Under the pieces are notes generated by a model. That model was not told the DNA's origin. It was given only the letters and a program-made list of their open reading frames with translations, and made no database searches. A stretch of DNA of 64,000 bases from Gemmatimonas sp966096095. GTDB lineage: Bacteria > Gemmatimonadota > Gemmatimonadetes > Gemmatimonadales > Gemmatimonadaceae. How positions within the stretch are numbered: position 1 is the stretch's first letter; every line of letters starts with the position of its first letter. Positions 50,894-59,261 of this stretch are shown in pieces. Location: contig CBHTUR010000006.1 of assembly GCA_966096095.1 (NCBI GenBank), forward strand, positions 1 through 64,000, written 5' to 3'. The translations under genes and the position numbers were made by a program.

Positions 50894-52896
50894 TACATCA
50901 CCGATCCTTGCAGCGCCTGGAGCGCCTGCTTGAGGAGGTCAACCTTCTTGGGATCGCAGCCACGGTCGCCGTCAAGCTGCGAGGTGAGCTTGGTGAGCGC
51001 CGTGTTGCGCGCCGCACCATTGGCCTTTTCGGCGGCCGAAATCTGCGAACGAATGTCGGAAATGCGCGCGGCCGCCACGCAGCCCTTACGCTCGAGCTGA
51101 TCGGTGTACGCCTTCGCGAGCGCAAAGCTGGGCGGCCACTGAATCTTCGGCTGACCCTGCGCGTTAAGCTGCTCCCACTTCACAGTCTTGGCCGCGTCGA
51201 TCTCGTTCTGCGAGATGTATTCGCTGGGCACAAGCTCGGCGACGTCCATGCCGCGTGCGATTTCCGAGCTGATGATGCTGCCGTTGTACCAGTACACCGA
51301 CCAAGAGCCGCCGCTCACCATGCGCGATCCGTCGATCGGGCCGCGGTCAAAGCTGGCGATTTCCTTCGGATGCGCGGGATCGGTCCAATCGAACACCGAG
51401 ATACCGCCCTGATACCACGACTGCACCATCACGTCACGACCCGGAATCGGAATCAGCGACCCGTTGTGCGCGACGCAGTTTTCCTTATCGGTCTGATACG
51501 ACGGCAGCTTGTAGTAGCTCTGGAACACGAGCTTCTTGTTCACGATCTTGAAGATCGCGTCGGCGCCCCATTCCATCTTGTCGCCCGCGCGGCACTTCGG
51601 ACCGCCACCACCGCCCCACTCGTCGCTGAACAGCATCTGCGTGCCGTCGTTGTTAAACGTGGCCGAGTGCCAGTAGGCGAAGTTCGAGTCGGCAACGGCG
51701 TCGAGACGCACCGGGTTCGTCGGGTTGCTGATGTCGAGCAGCAGGCCGTGACCTTCACACGCGCCACCGGCCAGGCCGAGCGACGGGTATACGGTGATGT
51801 CGTGGCACTGCGAACGCTCACTCACCGGCGCATTCGGATTGAACGCCTGCGGCGCCGGCGCGTTGGCGAACATGCGGTTCACCGCCGCCTGCAACAACGG
51901 ACGCGCAGCCGCGCTGTCGGCCGCGTTCGGCGCCGTCGCACCGCGGGCCTTGGCCAAGCTGTCGAGAATCGGACGCACGATCTGGAACGGCGCGACGATT
52001 TCGGCACCTGACTGCGGATTCTTCACTGCAAATCCGGCCGCCTTCGCAGTCGCCAGCGTCGCGGCGGCGGCTTCTTTGTCAGCGTCGGACAATCCGTGCG
52101 TCGGGTTGGCGGTGAGGCCAGCGAAGATGTTTGCGCGGCTGACGACGGCCGCCTTGCTCGGATCCTTGAGCGGTACCTTGATGATTTCGATGCGCAGACG
52201 CGACGCGTTGGCGTCGGTCACGGCGAGATCGCCGGCGCATCCCGGAAGTTCATCCGCCGAACGAATGCCCGACGAACCCGAGACGTAGATGTAGATGTTG
52301 TCCTTGTCGGCTGGGCTTTCGAGCACCGTGTGCGTGTGCGAACCGCGGCACGTCTGCACGTTGGCCAGCAATTTCGGATTCTTGATGTCGCTGATGTCGA
52401 ACACGCGCACACCGCGCATGCGCTCCTTGTTCACGGCACCCGGCGCGCCACCCGGCTTGCAATCGATGCGGCCGTTCATCGCTTCGGCCGACATGAACAT
52501 CAGGTTCTTGTACACCGACACGTCGTTCTGCGAGGCGGGGCACTCGTACGCGGTCACGAGTTCCGGCTTGCTGGGATTGCTGATGTCCCAGATCACCGGG
52601 CCGTTGTAGTTGCCCTGAATGACGTACTTGCCGCTGAACGCGAGGTCGGAGTTGGTGATGCCGAGGAAGCCTTTCGGCGACACGGCTTTGGCCACGACCT
52701 TCAGATTCGACTGATACTCACCGGCGTCGAAGAGTCCGGCTTTGAGGTTGTTACGCGGATCGGTCGCCGGCGACGGCGTCGGATTGGTCTTCGGCTTGGC
52801 CGATGAGCACGCAGAGGCGCTCACAAGGGCCGCGAGAAGAACGGAGGTGCGAAGGAAAGTTCGTGGCACGGTGAGAGAGAGTGGGGGGAGGAACAA
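50893..52896 (-). CDS. LVIVD-repeat lipoprotein, copy 2
   Basis: The protein has 667 residues. The signal sequence ends LVSASACSSAK, probably a lipoprotein. It is a close paralogue of the next gene in repeat order and in the conserved centre (GGACEGHGLLLDISNPTNP, HSATFNNDGTQMLFSDEWGG, GSLIPIPGRDVMVQSWYQGG). Repeats include IWDISNPSKPELVTA and VFDISDIKNPKLLAN. The region between (about 285-350) is Ala/Asp-rich and diverged, so selection is weaker there. It lies 27 bp downstream of the DUF305 gene, in one probable transcript of DUF305, copy 2 and copy 1. The role is not known; co-expression with a Met-rich metal-binding protein hints at a metal or redox link. Confidence 0.88.
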   Translation of the reverse strand: MFLPPLSLTVPRTFLRTSVLLAALVSASACSSAKPKTNPTPSPATDPRNNLKAGLFDAGEYQSNLKVVAKAVSPKGFLGITNSDLAFSGKYVIQGNYNGPVIWDISNPSKPELVTAYECPASQNDVSVYKNLMFMSAEAMNGRIDCKPGGAPGAVNKERMRGVRVFDISDIKNPKLLANVQTCRGSHTHTVLESPADKDNIYIYVSGSSGIRSADELPGCAGDLAVTDANASRLRIEIIKVPLKDPSKAAVVSRANIFAGLTANPTHGLSDADKEAAAATLATAKAAGFAVKNPQSGAEIVAPFQIVRPILDSLAKARGATAPNAADSAAARPLLQAAVNRMFANAPAPQAFNPNAPVSERSQCHDITVYPSLGLAGGACEGHGLLLDISNPTNPVRLDAVADSNFAYWHSATFNNDGTQMLFSDEWGGGGGPKCRAGDKMEWGADAIFKIVNKKLVFQSYYKLPSYQTDKENCVAHNGSLIPIPGRDVMVQSWYQGGISVFDWTDPAHPKEIASFDRGPIDGSRMVSGGSWSVYWYNGSIISSEIARGMDVAELVPSEYISQNEIDAAKTVKWEQLNAQGQPKIQWPPSFALAKAYTDQLERKGCVAAARISDIRSQISAAEKANGAARNTALTKLTSQLDGDRGCDPKKVDLLKQALQALQGSVM

Positions 52897-52923
52897 ACAA
52901 CGTCGTGGGAACTGCGGGAGGAG

Positions 52924-53664
52924 TTATCCGTTCGGCGGGACAAATCCCATTTCGAGCATCATCGACAGCATGCGTTTGATTTCAGTGCTCTGATCAACTT
53001 CCACATCGTTGGCAAACTTGAAAACGGTTTCGTCCTGGCCGGCGCCGGGAGAAGCCCAGAGCGTCTTCACCATCGTGATCGCGCCGCGATGATGCTGCAT
53101 CATGTACGTGAGAAAGAGCCGATCGAACTCGGTGCCGCGCGCCGCTTTGAGTTCGCTCATCTGCGCGTCGGAGAGCATGCCGGGCATCATCATCGGCTTG
53201 CCGCCCATATCCATGCCGCTCATGTCCATGCCTTTCATGTCCATGCCCTTCATATCGGCCATGTTGTGACCGGACATGTCGTGCGCGTTGGACATCTGCA
53301 CGTTGCCGAGCGAATCGACGGTGGGAAACGGCTGATTGCGATCTTGCAGCCAGGTCTGCATCAGCTTGATCTCGTCCGTCTGCGCATTGATGATGCGGGC
53401 GGTGAGCCGTTGTACACTGGCACTCGCGCCGCTCGACGGCGCCCACTTCGACATCGTGATGGCTTGCGCATGATGGTGAATCATGCCGCTCATGAATTCG
53501 ATGTCGGCTTTGGTGTAGGGATAGCGCAGGCTGTCGGCGCGCGCGCGCGCGGTGGCACCAGCCTGACCGGTCACGAACTTGGGTCGCGCTGAGGAGCTGC
53601 TGGCGCAACCGGCCAGCCAGAGCGCGGAGCCCGCGAGAAGAAGGGTCAGTCGGGGAAAAGACAT
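52924..53664 (-). CDS. DUF305 lipoprotein with Met-rich metal-binding insert
   Basis: The protein has 246 residues. The lipoprotein signal ends LWLAGCASS. Two DUF305 (ferritin-like four-helix) halves are visible, with the motifs FMSGMIHHHAQAITM (about 58) and YMMQHHRGAITMVKTL (about 188). Between them, at about 135-160, is a Met/Asp/Gly-rich string of short repeats (MADMKGMDMKGMDMSGMDMG), the type of sequence that binds copper(I) in periplasmic copper proteins. DUF305 proteins often occur beside copper-resistance genes. It is first in the operon with the two LVIVD genes. Copper binding is likely from the motif but not shown. Confidence 0.88.
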   Translation of the reverse strand: MSFPRLTLLLAGSALWLAGCASSSSARPKFVTGQAGATARARADSLRYPYTKADIEFMSGMIHHHAQAITMSKWAPSSGASASVQRLTARIINAQTDEIKLMQTWLQDRNQPFPTVDSLGNVQMSNAHDMSGHNMADMKGMDMKGMDMSGMDMGGKPMMMPGMLSDAQMSELKAARGTEFDRLFLTYMMQHHRGAITMVKTLWASPGAGQDETVFKFANDVEVDQSTEIKRMLSMMLEMGFVPPNG

Positions 53665-53811
53665 GGGCGTCGGGCGGGTTTTCTGGGGGCGGCCGCGGGA
53701 CCGGCGGACGGGGAGAATTTAACGGCTGGAGGGGCAACCGGGCACGGGCGAACACACGTCGGCGAGCCAGAATCGCCGCGGATATTCCCGGGAGTCGCCA
53801 GGCGAGAGTCG

Positions 53812-54834
53812 CTACCGGGCAACGAGTCGTCCCCGCAACTCGCCGGGCGTCAGTCCGAAGTGCGAACGCGTTGCCTTGACGAAGTGCGCATGACTGGCAA
53901 ACCCGTTGGCGAGCGCGACCTCCGAGAGGGAGCGGGTGCCGAGCGCCGGATCGAGCCATTCGAGCGCGCGGAAGACGCGGAGTTCACTGCGATAGGCATG
54001 CATGGTGCGTCCCGTGTGAGCGCGGAAGACGCGGCAGAGATGAAACGCGGAGACGCCCAGTCGCGCGCCGATGGCCGCTGGCGATTCAGCCCGAGACGGG
54101 TCGCGCGCGATCTCCGCTCGCGCCGCCTCCGCGAGCTCGCGGTGCCGACGAGTGGCCGAGGACGATGCCCGCTGCCTGGACTCCGGTGTCGCGCGCGGCG
54201 CATGCGGATGCGTCGCGGCGGCGTAGGCCCGCTGCAAAACGGCCGCGAAGAGCTCCATGATTGCTTCCACCCCTTCGTCGACCTCCAGCGCGCCCGCTCG
54301 TGCGCGATGGAAGAGCTGGCGCTGCCGGGCATAGAGCGCCGGCGTTCCGGTCGTGCGCGTATATCGGAGCGGTCGTGCCCGCTCGGCGTCCGCCGGACTG
54401 AACTCTGCCACGAGAGCGCGAGCCGTTGCGGCGTCAACAGAAAACCAATCGCATCGATCACCGTCGCTCGCAATCGCGGTGCGTTCGTAACGCTGGTCGC
54501 GATTGTAAATCGTCACGACGGATGGATCGGCGGTGAACGCCGGCGCTGCCTCCATTTGCAGACGCACCGCCGTTCGCGGAAACACGACAATGTCGCGCTC
54601 GATTGGGCCGGTATCACGAAAGTTCGGCGCCGTCGTAGGGCAGCGAAAGGCGCCAATCGCGATGTCGTCCTGAAAAAAGAGCCGCTCGTCCGTGGCCTGT
54701 GCGTGTTGTCCACGCGAGCAATGCGATGGAAGCGAGGACGCGCGCGCCGGCGCAGATTGCCCCGCATTCTCTCCGACGGAGCGTGCGTGGTGCAACGAGA
54801 CTTTCCGATGAACTGGCGGCGGGCGATCAGACAT
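53812..54834 (-). CDS. AraC-family transcriptional regulator
   Basis: The protein has 340 residues from the ATG at 54834. The N-terminal half has a cupin-like sensor segment (DTGPIERDIVVFPRTAV). The C-terminal AraC DNA-binding domain has two helix-turn-helices: IGARLGVSAFHLCRVFRAHT and SLSEVALANGFASHAHFVK, then FGLTPGELRG. The annotated start overlaps the start of the divergent gene at 54808 by 27 bp; a TTG at 54795 after GGAAAG is a tidier alternative and loses nothing conserved. It may control that divergent gene. The effector is unknown. Confidence 0.88.
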   Translation of the reverse strand: MSDRPPPVHRKVSLHHARSVGENAGQSAPARASSLPSHCSRGQHAQATDERLFFQDDIAIGAFRCPTTAPNFRDTGPIERDIVVFPRTAVRLQMEAAPAFTADPSVVTIYNRDQRYERTAIASDGDRCDWFSVDAATARALVAEFSPADAERARPLRYTRTTGTPALYARQRQLFHRARAGALEVDEGVEAIMELFAAVLQRAYAAATHPHAPRATPESRQRASSSATRRHRELAEAARAEIARDPSRAESPAAIGARLGVSAFHLCRVFRAHTGRTMHAYRSELRVFRALEWLDPALGTRSLSEVALANGFASHAHFVKATRSHFGLTPGELRGRLVAR

Positions 54835-55812
54835 GGAGTGACGTACTGGGTGACGTACTGGGTGTTGCTAGGCGCAGTGGTGGCGAGTGCCGGGTGGCCA
54901 ATGCCGCTGCTCGCGCAGGTCAGTGGGTCGGCTGCTTCAGCGACGTCCTCGTCCGCTCCATCGGCCGAGGCACTACAGCAAGCGGCGGCGCCCTTTGCCA
55001 ACAGTGACTGGCCGGCCGCTCTGCGTGCATACGAAAACCTCGCCAAGGCGTTTCCGCGTCACGCGCTTTCGCGGCTCCGCATCGGCGTCGCGCTGATGGA
55101 ACTCAAACGGTACGACGAGGCCGACGCGAGCATGAAGCAAGCCGAGTCGTTGGGTGCGCCGGTGCCGCAACTGGCGTTTCGTCTGGCCCAACTGCGCAGC
55201 GAGCAGCACCGCGCCGACGAGGGCATCGCGCAATTGCAGCGCGCCCTGAACGCCGGCTTCTTCCTCGCGCCGTCACAACTCACGGCCGACGCGCACCTGC
55301 ACGCGCTCCAGTCGCATGCCAAGTGGGCCACGATCATCGATGCGGCCGACGCGCTCGTGCGCCCCTGCATGCACGACACGCGCTTCCGCGAATTCGATTT
55401 CTGGATCGGTGATTGGGATGTGACCCCTGTCGGTCAACCGCCGGCCGGCCCACCCGCTCGCAATACGGTCACGTTGCTCAACAACGGCTGCACGATCATG
55501 GAGCATTGGGTCGCCCCCGGCGGATCGGAGGGCCAGAGCTTCAACCTGTTCGATCGGTCGGTCGGTCTGTGGCGTCAGACGTGGGTCGACAACATCGGCG
55601 GGCAGCACGATTACCGTGGCAAACTGATTGACGGAAATATGGTGCTGGAAGGCGATACGCCGGCGCCAAACGGTCAACTCGGACGCGTGCCCACGCGACT
55701 GACGTTCTTTCACATCAGCAAGGACAGCGTGCGGCAGTTCTCGCAGATTTCGACGGATAGCGGGAAGACGTGGGTGGTGAACTACAATTTGATGTATGTG
55801 AGGCGGAAGTAA
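54808..55812 (+). CDS. Secreted TPR plus lipocalin-like (DUF1579-type) protein
   Basis: The protein has 334 residues. The N-terminus is hydrophobic (WVLLGAVVASAGWPMPLLAQ), an export signal. TPR-like helices follow (WPAALRAYENLAKAFPRHAL, RIGVALMELKRYDEADASM). The C-terminal half begins REFDFWIGDWDV, the usual opening of lipocalin-like DUF1579-type domains, and ends with QFSQISTDSGKTWVVNYNLMYV. A 12-bp tandem duplication (GTGACGTACTGG twice, 54838-54861) gives VTYWVTYW inside the signal. A longer open frame in the same phase runs to 53860 through the AraC gene but is not coding. It is divergent from the AraC regulator. Confidence 0.8.
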   Translation: MNWRRAIRHGVTYWVTYWVLLGAVVASAGWPMPLLAQVSGSAASATSSSAPSAEALQQAAAPFANSDWPAALRAYENLAKAFPRHALSRLRIGVALMELKRYDEADASMKQAESLGAPVPQLAFRLAQLRSEQHRADEGIAQLQRALNAGFFLAPSQLTADAHLHALQSHAKWATIIDAADALVRPCMHDTRFREFDFWIGDWDVTPVGQPPAGPPARNTVTLLNNGCTIMEHWVAPGGSEGQSFNLFDRSVGLWRQTWVDNIGGQHDYRGKLIDGNMVLEGDTPAPNGQLGRVPTRLTFFHISKDSVRQFSQISTDSGKTWVVNYNLMYVRRK

Positions 55813-55829
55813 TCGCGAACGTCGGGTAG

Positions 55830-55910
55830 GTGATCGGTTGTCCGTTTGAGTTGTCGGTTGTCGGTTGCTGGCTCACTGAGAACCGAGAACCCACACCGAC
55901 AACCGATCAC
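55830..55910. repeat. GGTTGTC-type palindromic repeat, copy 1
   Basis: GTGATCGGTTGTC (55830-55842) and GACAACCGATCAC (55898-55910) are perfect 13-bp inverted arms. The space between contains GTTTGAGTTGTCGGTTGTCGG and GAGAACCGAGAACC. It lies in the 212-bp gap between the lipocalin-like gene and the dipeptidase gene. It is related to the repeats at 58527 and 60641. Confidence 0.7.
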
Positions 55911-56024
55911 GTACACGATGTGGTCAGTTGAAAGACGCCGCACGGCACGAGGCTCTAGCGCGCACTCACGCCACGCCGCACAATCGGGTGTTCTCCTCCC
56001 TCCCCCCGATCGGACGTGCTTCCC

Positions 56025-57200
56025 ATGGATCGTCGCACTGCTCTTCGCACCGTCGCCGCTGGCGCGCTCGCCACGATGTCGGCGCCAGCGATTCTTCGCG
56101 GCCGCTATCGCCTCTTTGCGCAGTCGAGCACTGAGTACTCGGCGCGCACCATCGCGCTGATGCGTGAGTCGACGGTAATCGACATGCTCTGTCAATTTGC
56201 CTTCGATGATTTCCGGCGGCCCGACGGACCACTCGGTCAACGCTGGCTGCGCGATCCGCGCACGTTCACCGCGGCGGATTTCGCGGTCTTTCGCGATTCC
56301 GGCGTCAGTGTCGTTGCGCTTGGCAGCGGACCCGGCGACTACGAGCAGGCGATGCGCTTCTATGCGCAGTGGAATGGTTTCATCGCGTCGAATAGTCAGT
56401 GGTTCACCCGCATCGACGACGCGAACGATCTCGCGTCGATCAAAGCATCGGGGAAGGTAGGTGTCATGCTGACGGCGCAAATTTCCGATCACTTTCGGTC
56501 GCCTGATGACGTCAACACGTTTTACGGGTTGGGGCAGCGCGTCTCGCAGTTGACGTACAACCTGCAGAGTCGCATCGGCGCGGGATTCCTGGAAAATCAC
56601 GATGGCGGACTCTCCGCATTTGGTCACGACATTGTGCGACGCATGGAACAGGTGGGAATGGTGGTCGATCTCTCCCACTGTGCCGATCAGACCACGCTTG
56701 ACGCGCTCGATGCTGCGACGCGACCACCGATCTTTTCACACGCCTCGGCACGCGCATTGCTCCCGGAATGCAGCCGCTGCAAAACCGACGATGCGCTGAA
56801 GAAGCTGGCGGCCAAGGGCGGTGTGGTGGGCGTGCCGATGATCCGCTTCATGATTCGTCCAGCGCCGCCCGTGACCGTGCAGCACGTGGTCGATCATGTC
56901 GAGCACCTCTTCAAGGTGATCGGTCCCGACCACGTCGGTATCGGATCCGATCTCGATATGCTGGGGCTTTCCAACGGCATGCCCGCTACCGGGCAGCCGG
57001 ATATCTCACAGCAACCGAATTTCTCGCGCTATGGCGCGTACATGACCGCCGATGGTATGGCCAACGTGGATGGCCTCAACCACTCCAAGCGGGTGTTCGA
57101 TTTGACCGAGGCCATGGTACAGCGCAAGCACACCGATGAGCACATCAAGCTGCTGCTCGGCGGCAGCTTCACGCGCGTGTTGTCGACGGTGTGGAAGTGA
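56025..57200 (+). CDS. Tat-exported M19 (membrane dipeptidase) family protein with altered metal motif
   Basis: The protein has 391 residues from the ATG at 56025. The Tat-type signal is MDRRTALRTVAAGALATMSA. M19 segments are VVDLSHCADQTTLDAL, PIFSHASARALLPECSR, GVVGVPMIRFMI and HVGIGSDLDMLGL. The first metal motif, usually DGHND, reads VIDMLCQFAFDDF, and the bridging-Glu region reads AQISDHFRSPDD. Metal binding must therefore differ from renal dipeptidase, and activity cannot be assumed. Proteins of this altered type seem familiar from Gemmatimonadota, but I could not check. The amidohydrolase gene starts 8 bp after its stop. Confidence 0.85.
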   Translation: MDRRTALRTVAAGALATMSAPAILRGRYRLFAQSSTEYSARTIALMRESTVIDMLCQFAFDDFRRPDGPLGQRWLRDPRTFTAADFAVFRDSGVSVVALGSGPGDYEQAMRFYAQWNGFIASNSQWFTRIDDANDLASIKASGKVGVMLTAQISDHFRSPDDVNTFYGLGQRVSQLTYNLQSRIGAGFLENHDGGLSAFGHDIVRRMEQVGMVVDLSHCADQTTLDALDAATRPPIFSHASARALLPECSRCKTDDALKKLAAKGGVVGVPMIRFMIRPAPPVTVQHVVDHVEHLFKVIGPDHVGIGSDLDMLGLSNGMPATGQPDISQQPNFSRYGAYMTADGMANVDGLNHSKRVFDLTEAMVQRKHTDEHIKLLLGGSFTRVLSTVWK

Positions 57201-57208
57201 GGGCGGCA

Positions 57209-58498
57209 ATGTTCGGACGGCGATTCGCCGCTCTCGCCGTCTGTTTGTCCGGCTGGGGCGGGAGCGCGAGTGTCGCCGCGCAACCACCCGCAACGCGGGG
57301 GGCGCAGCGCGTGCGGGTGGTCGTCATCGACTCCGTGAGCGTAGTGGACGTCGCTGCCGGGCGGGTGGATCACGACCGACGCATTGTGATTCGCGGTGAC
57401 ACGATTGCCGCCGTCCAGTCGGTGCGCGACTCGATGCCGCCGACGGTCGACAGTGTGGTGCGCGGCCGAGGCGCGTACGTGATTCCGGGGCTCACGGACC
57501 ATCACGTGCATCTCGACGTTGGCATGGAACGTCAACTCATCGCGGCGGCTCGCGGTGGTGTGACGATGGTGCAGAACATGGCGGGCGACAATCGCGTGGT
57601 GGGTGAGTACGCGCGACGCGTGCTGACAAAAGAACTCGCCGGACCGGAAATCGCGTACGTCTCCGTGATGGCGGGTCCAGACTTCTTTGTCGATCCGCGT
57701 TTCATCGGTGCCGGCGTCGGATACAAGCCCGGCACCGCACCGTGGATGCAGTCAGTGACGGCGCAAACCGACGTGCCGCTGGCCGTTGCGGCGGCTCGTG
57801 GCTCCGGCGCTGAAATTCTCAAGCTCTACGCGATGATCGATAGTGCGCTGGCGGCGCGACTTGTCGCCGAAGCGCACAAACAGGGAATGACGGTCACGGC
57901 GCACGGCACGCTCTTTCCCGCCCGACCGTTGCAGTTAGTGCAAAGCGGCGTCGATGTGCTGACGCACGCGCCCTATTTGTCGTGGCAGGGCGCGGTCGAC
58001 GTTCGCGCCCAAGACGCATTCGACCGTCGAAAAGGCCCGTACTCCACGGTGCCGGTGGGGGGAGCGCAGATTGGCGCCCTACTCGCGGCCATGCAGCGCG
58101 CGCACACGTATCTCGAACCCACCTTGTTTGTGTTCGCGCGCCAAGCCAACGAGACAGACGTCAACGACTGGGCACGCGCCGTCACGAAGCGCGCGCGCGA
58201 CGTCGGCGTGGCGATTCTTGCCGGAACCGACGGCTTGATTGGCGGCGACAGCACATCGTTGCCGAACGTGCATCGCGAACTGCAGTTACTGGTGGCCGCG
58301 GGGCTCACGCCGCGCGAAGCGCTGGCGTCAGCCACCACGGTCAGCGCGCAAGCGATGCGACGCGAGCGCACCCACGGTGCCGTGGCGGCCGGCTTTGTGG
58401 CCGACATGGTGCTGCTCGAGTCCGACCCACTCCAGGATATCAGTGCGACGACCAAGATCCGCGCGGTAGTTCTGAGGGGGCGGGTGCTGGCGAAGTGA
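57209..58498 (+). CDS. Secreted amidohydrolase-family protein (imidazolonepropionase/prolidase-like)
   Basis: The protein has 429 residues from the ATG at 57209, giving signal peptide FAALAVCLSGWGGSASVAAQ; in-frame starts 12 to 18 bp earlier add little. Metal motifs are GLTDHHVHLDVG (HxH), EILKLYAMID (Lys), MTVTAHGTLFP (His) and VAILAGTDGLIGGDS (Asp). The end has AVAAGFVADMVLLESDPL, normal for the family. Relatives cleave dipeptides or cyclic amides. It follows the M19 gene by 8 bp, so the two are probably co-transcribed and may act on the same peptides. Confidence 0.9.
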   Translation: MFGRRFAALAVCLSGWGGSASVAAQPPATRGAQRVRVVVIDSVSVVDVAAGRVDHDRRIVIRGDTIAAVQSVRDSMPPTVDSVVRGRGAYVIPGLTDHHVHLDVGMERQLIAAARGGVTMVQNMAGDNRVVGEYARRVLTKELAGPEIAYVSVMAGPDFFVDPRFIGAGVGYKPGTAPWMQSVTAQTDVPLAVAAARGSGAEILKLYAMIDSALAARLVAEAHKQGMTVTAHGTLFPARPLQLVQSGVDVLTHAPYLSWQGAVDVRAQDAFDRRKGPYSTVPVGGAQIGALLAAMQRAHTYLEPTLFVFARQANETDVNDWARAVTKRARDVGVAILAGTDGLIGGDSTSLPNVHRELQLLVAAGLTPREALASATTVSAQAMRRERTHGAVAAGFVADMVLLESDPLQDISATTKIRAVVLRGRVLAK

Positions 58499-58526
58499 CC
58501 CGACGAGACGAAGGAAACCGCTTTTA

Positions 58527-58602
58527 GGTTCTCGGTGGTCAGTTTGAGTTATCGGTGATCGGTTTACCAATCACCGATAACTCAAACCGAGAACCGACGA
58601 CT
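58527..58602. repeat. GGTTCTCGGT palindromic repeat, copy 2
   Basis: GTTTGAGTTATCGGTGAT (58542-58559) and ATCACCGATAACTCAAAC (58570-58587) are perfect 18-bp arms with a 10-nt loop. Outer arms GGTTCTCGGT (58527-58536) and ACCGAGAACC (58586-58595) add to it. Bases 58569-58602 are identical to 60698-60731 (34 of 34). It sits between the amidohydrolase stop and the ECF sigma gene. Confidence 0.85.
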
Positions 58603-58670
58603 ACACTTCTTTGGTTCGAGCGGATTGCCGTCACGTTGTAAGTTTTCTCTCCTCCCGCGCATTTCTTTGT

Positions 58671-59261
58671 ATGCCAATGCTCCGAATGTCCGAGGGTGCG
58701 CACCCGAGGTTCCCCGGACCAACCGCGAAAGCGGACGGTTTTTCTGTTGACGGGCTGCGCTCCGGCGCGGCCGATGCGATGACGGCGTGCTACCTCGCAC
58801 ACGCGCCGCGTTTGCTTCAGCTGGCAATCCGCCTCACGGGCGAGCGCGCGGAGGCGGAAGACGCGGTTCACGATGTCTTTGTGGGGCTGCCAGAGGCACT
58901 GCGCCGCTACGAAGAGCGCGGCCAGTTCGGCGCGTGGCTGCGTCGATTGACGGTGACACAAGTGTTGATGCGACGACGAAAGGAACGCGCTCGCGGCGAG
59001 GTTGTGCACGTCGATAGCGCCATCGGCGGCAACGTCGTGGATCCGTCGGTGAATGCAGAACTCACCGCCGAGATGATCGGAGTCGAACGCGCGCTGCTGT
59101 CGCTTTCGCCACCTCTCCGCGAGGTGTTCGTGTTGCGCGTGGTTGAGGGATACACGCACGCCGAGATTGCCGCGTTGTTGGGAATCACCGTAGGTACTTC
59201 GGAAGTTCGACTGACGCGCGCCGTGCATGCGATGCGCGAACGAATGGGGGGGAAGCGATGA
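58671..59261 (+). CDS. ECF-type RNA polymerase sigma factor
   Basis: The protein has 196 residues from the ATG at 58671; ATGs at 58677 and 58686 are also possible and upstream in-frame starts look non-coding. Region 2: CYLAHAPRLLQLAIRLTGE, then AEDAVHDVFVGLPEALRRYE, GQFGAWLRRLTVTQVL. Region 4: LSPPLREVFVLRVVEGYTHA, then EIAALLGITVGTSEVRLTRA. It overlaps the anti-sigma gene by 4 bp. It should answer to an envelope signal passed by that protein; the targets are unknown. The palindromic repeat just upstream leaves only about 70 bp for its promoter. Confidence 0.92.
   Translation: MPMLRMSEGAHPRFPGPTAKADGFSVDGLRSGAADAMTACYLAHAPRLLQLAIRLTGERAEAEDAVHDVFVGLPEALRRYEERGQFGAWLRRLTVTQVLMRRRKERARGEVVHVDSAIGGNVVDPSVNAELTAEMIGVERALLSLSPPLREVFVLRVVEGYTHAEIAALLGITVGTSEVRLTRAVHAMRERMGGKR

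Noticed and set aside
53860..55812. 650-residue plus-strand open frame
   Set aside because: Only the part from 54808 has protein features; the first 316 codons are antisense to the AraC gene and read as Arg-rich noise.
58542..58587. Rho-independent terminator after the amidohydrolase gene
   Set aside because: The stem is strong but not followed by a T-run, and its arms recur elsewhere, so I treat it as a repeat.
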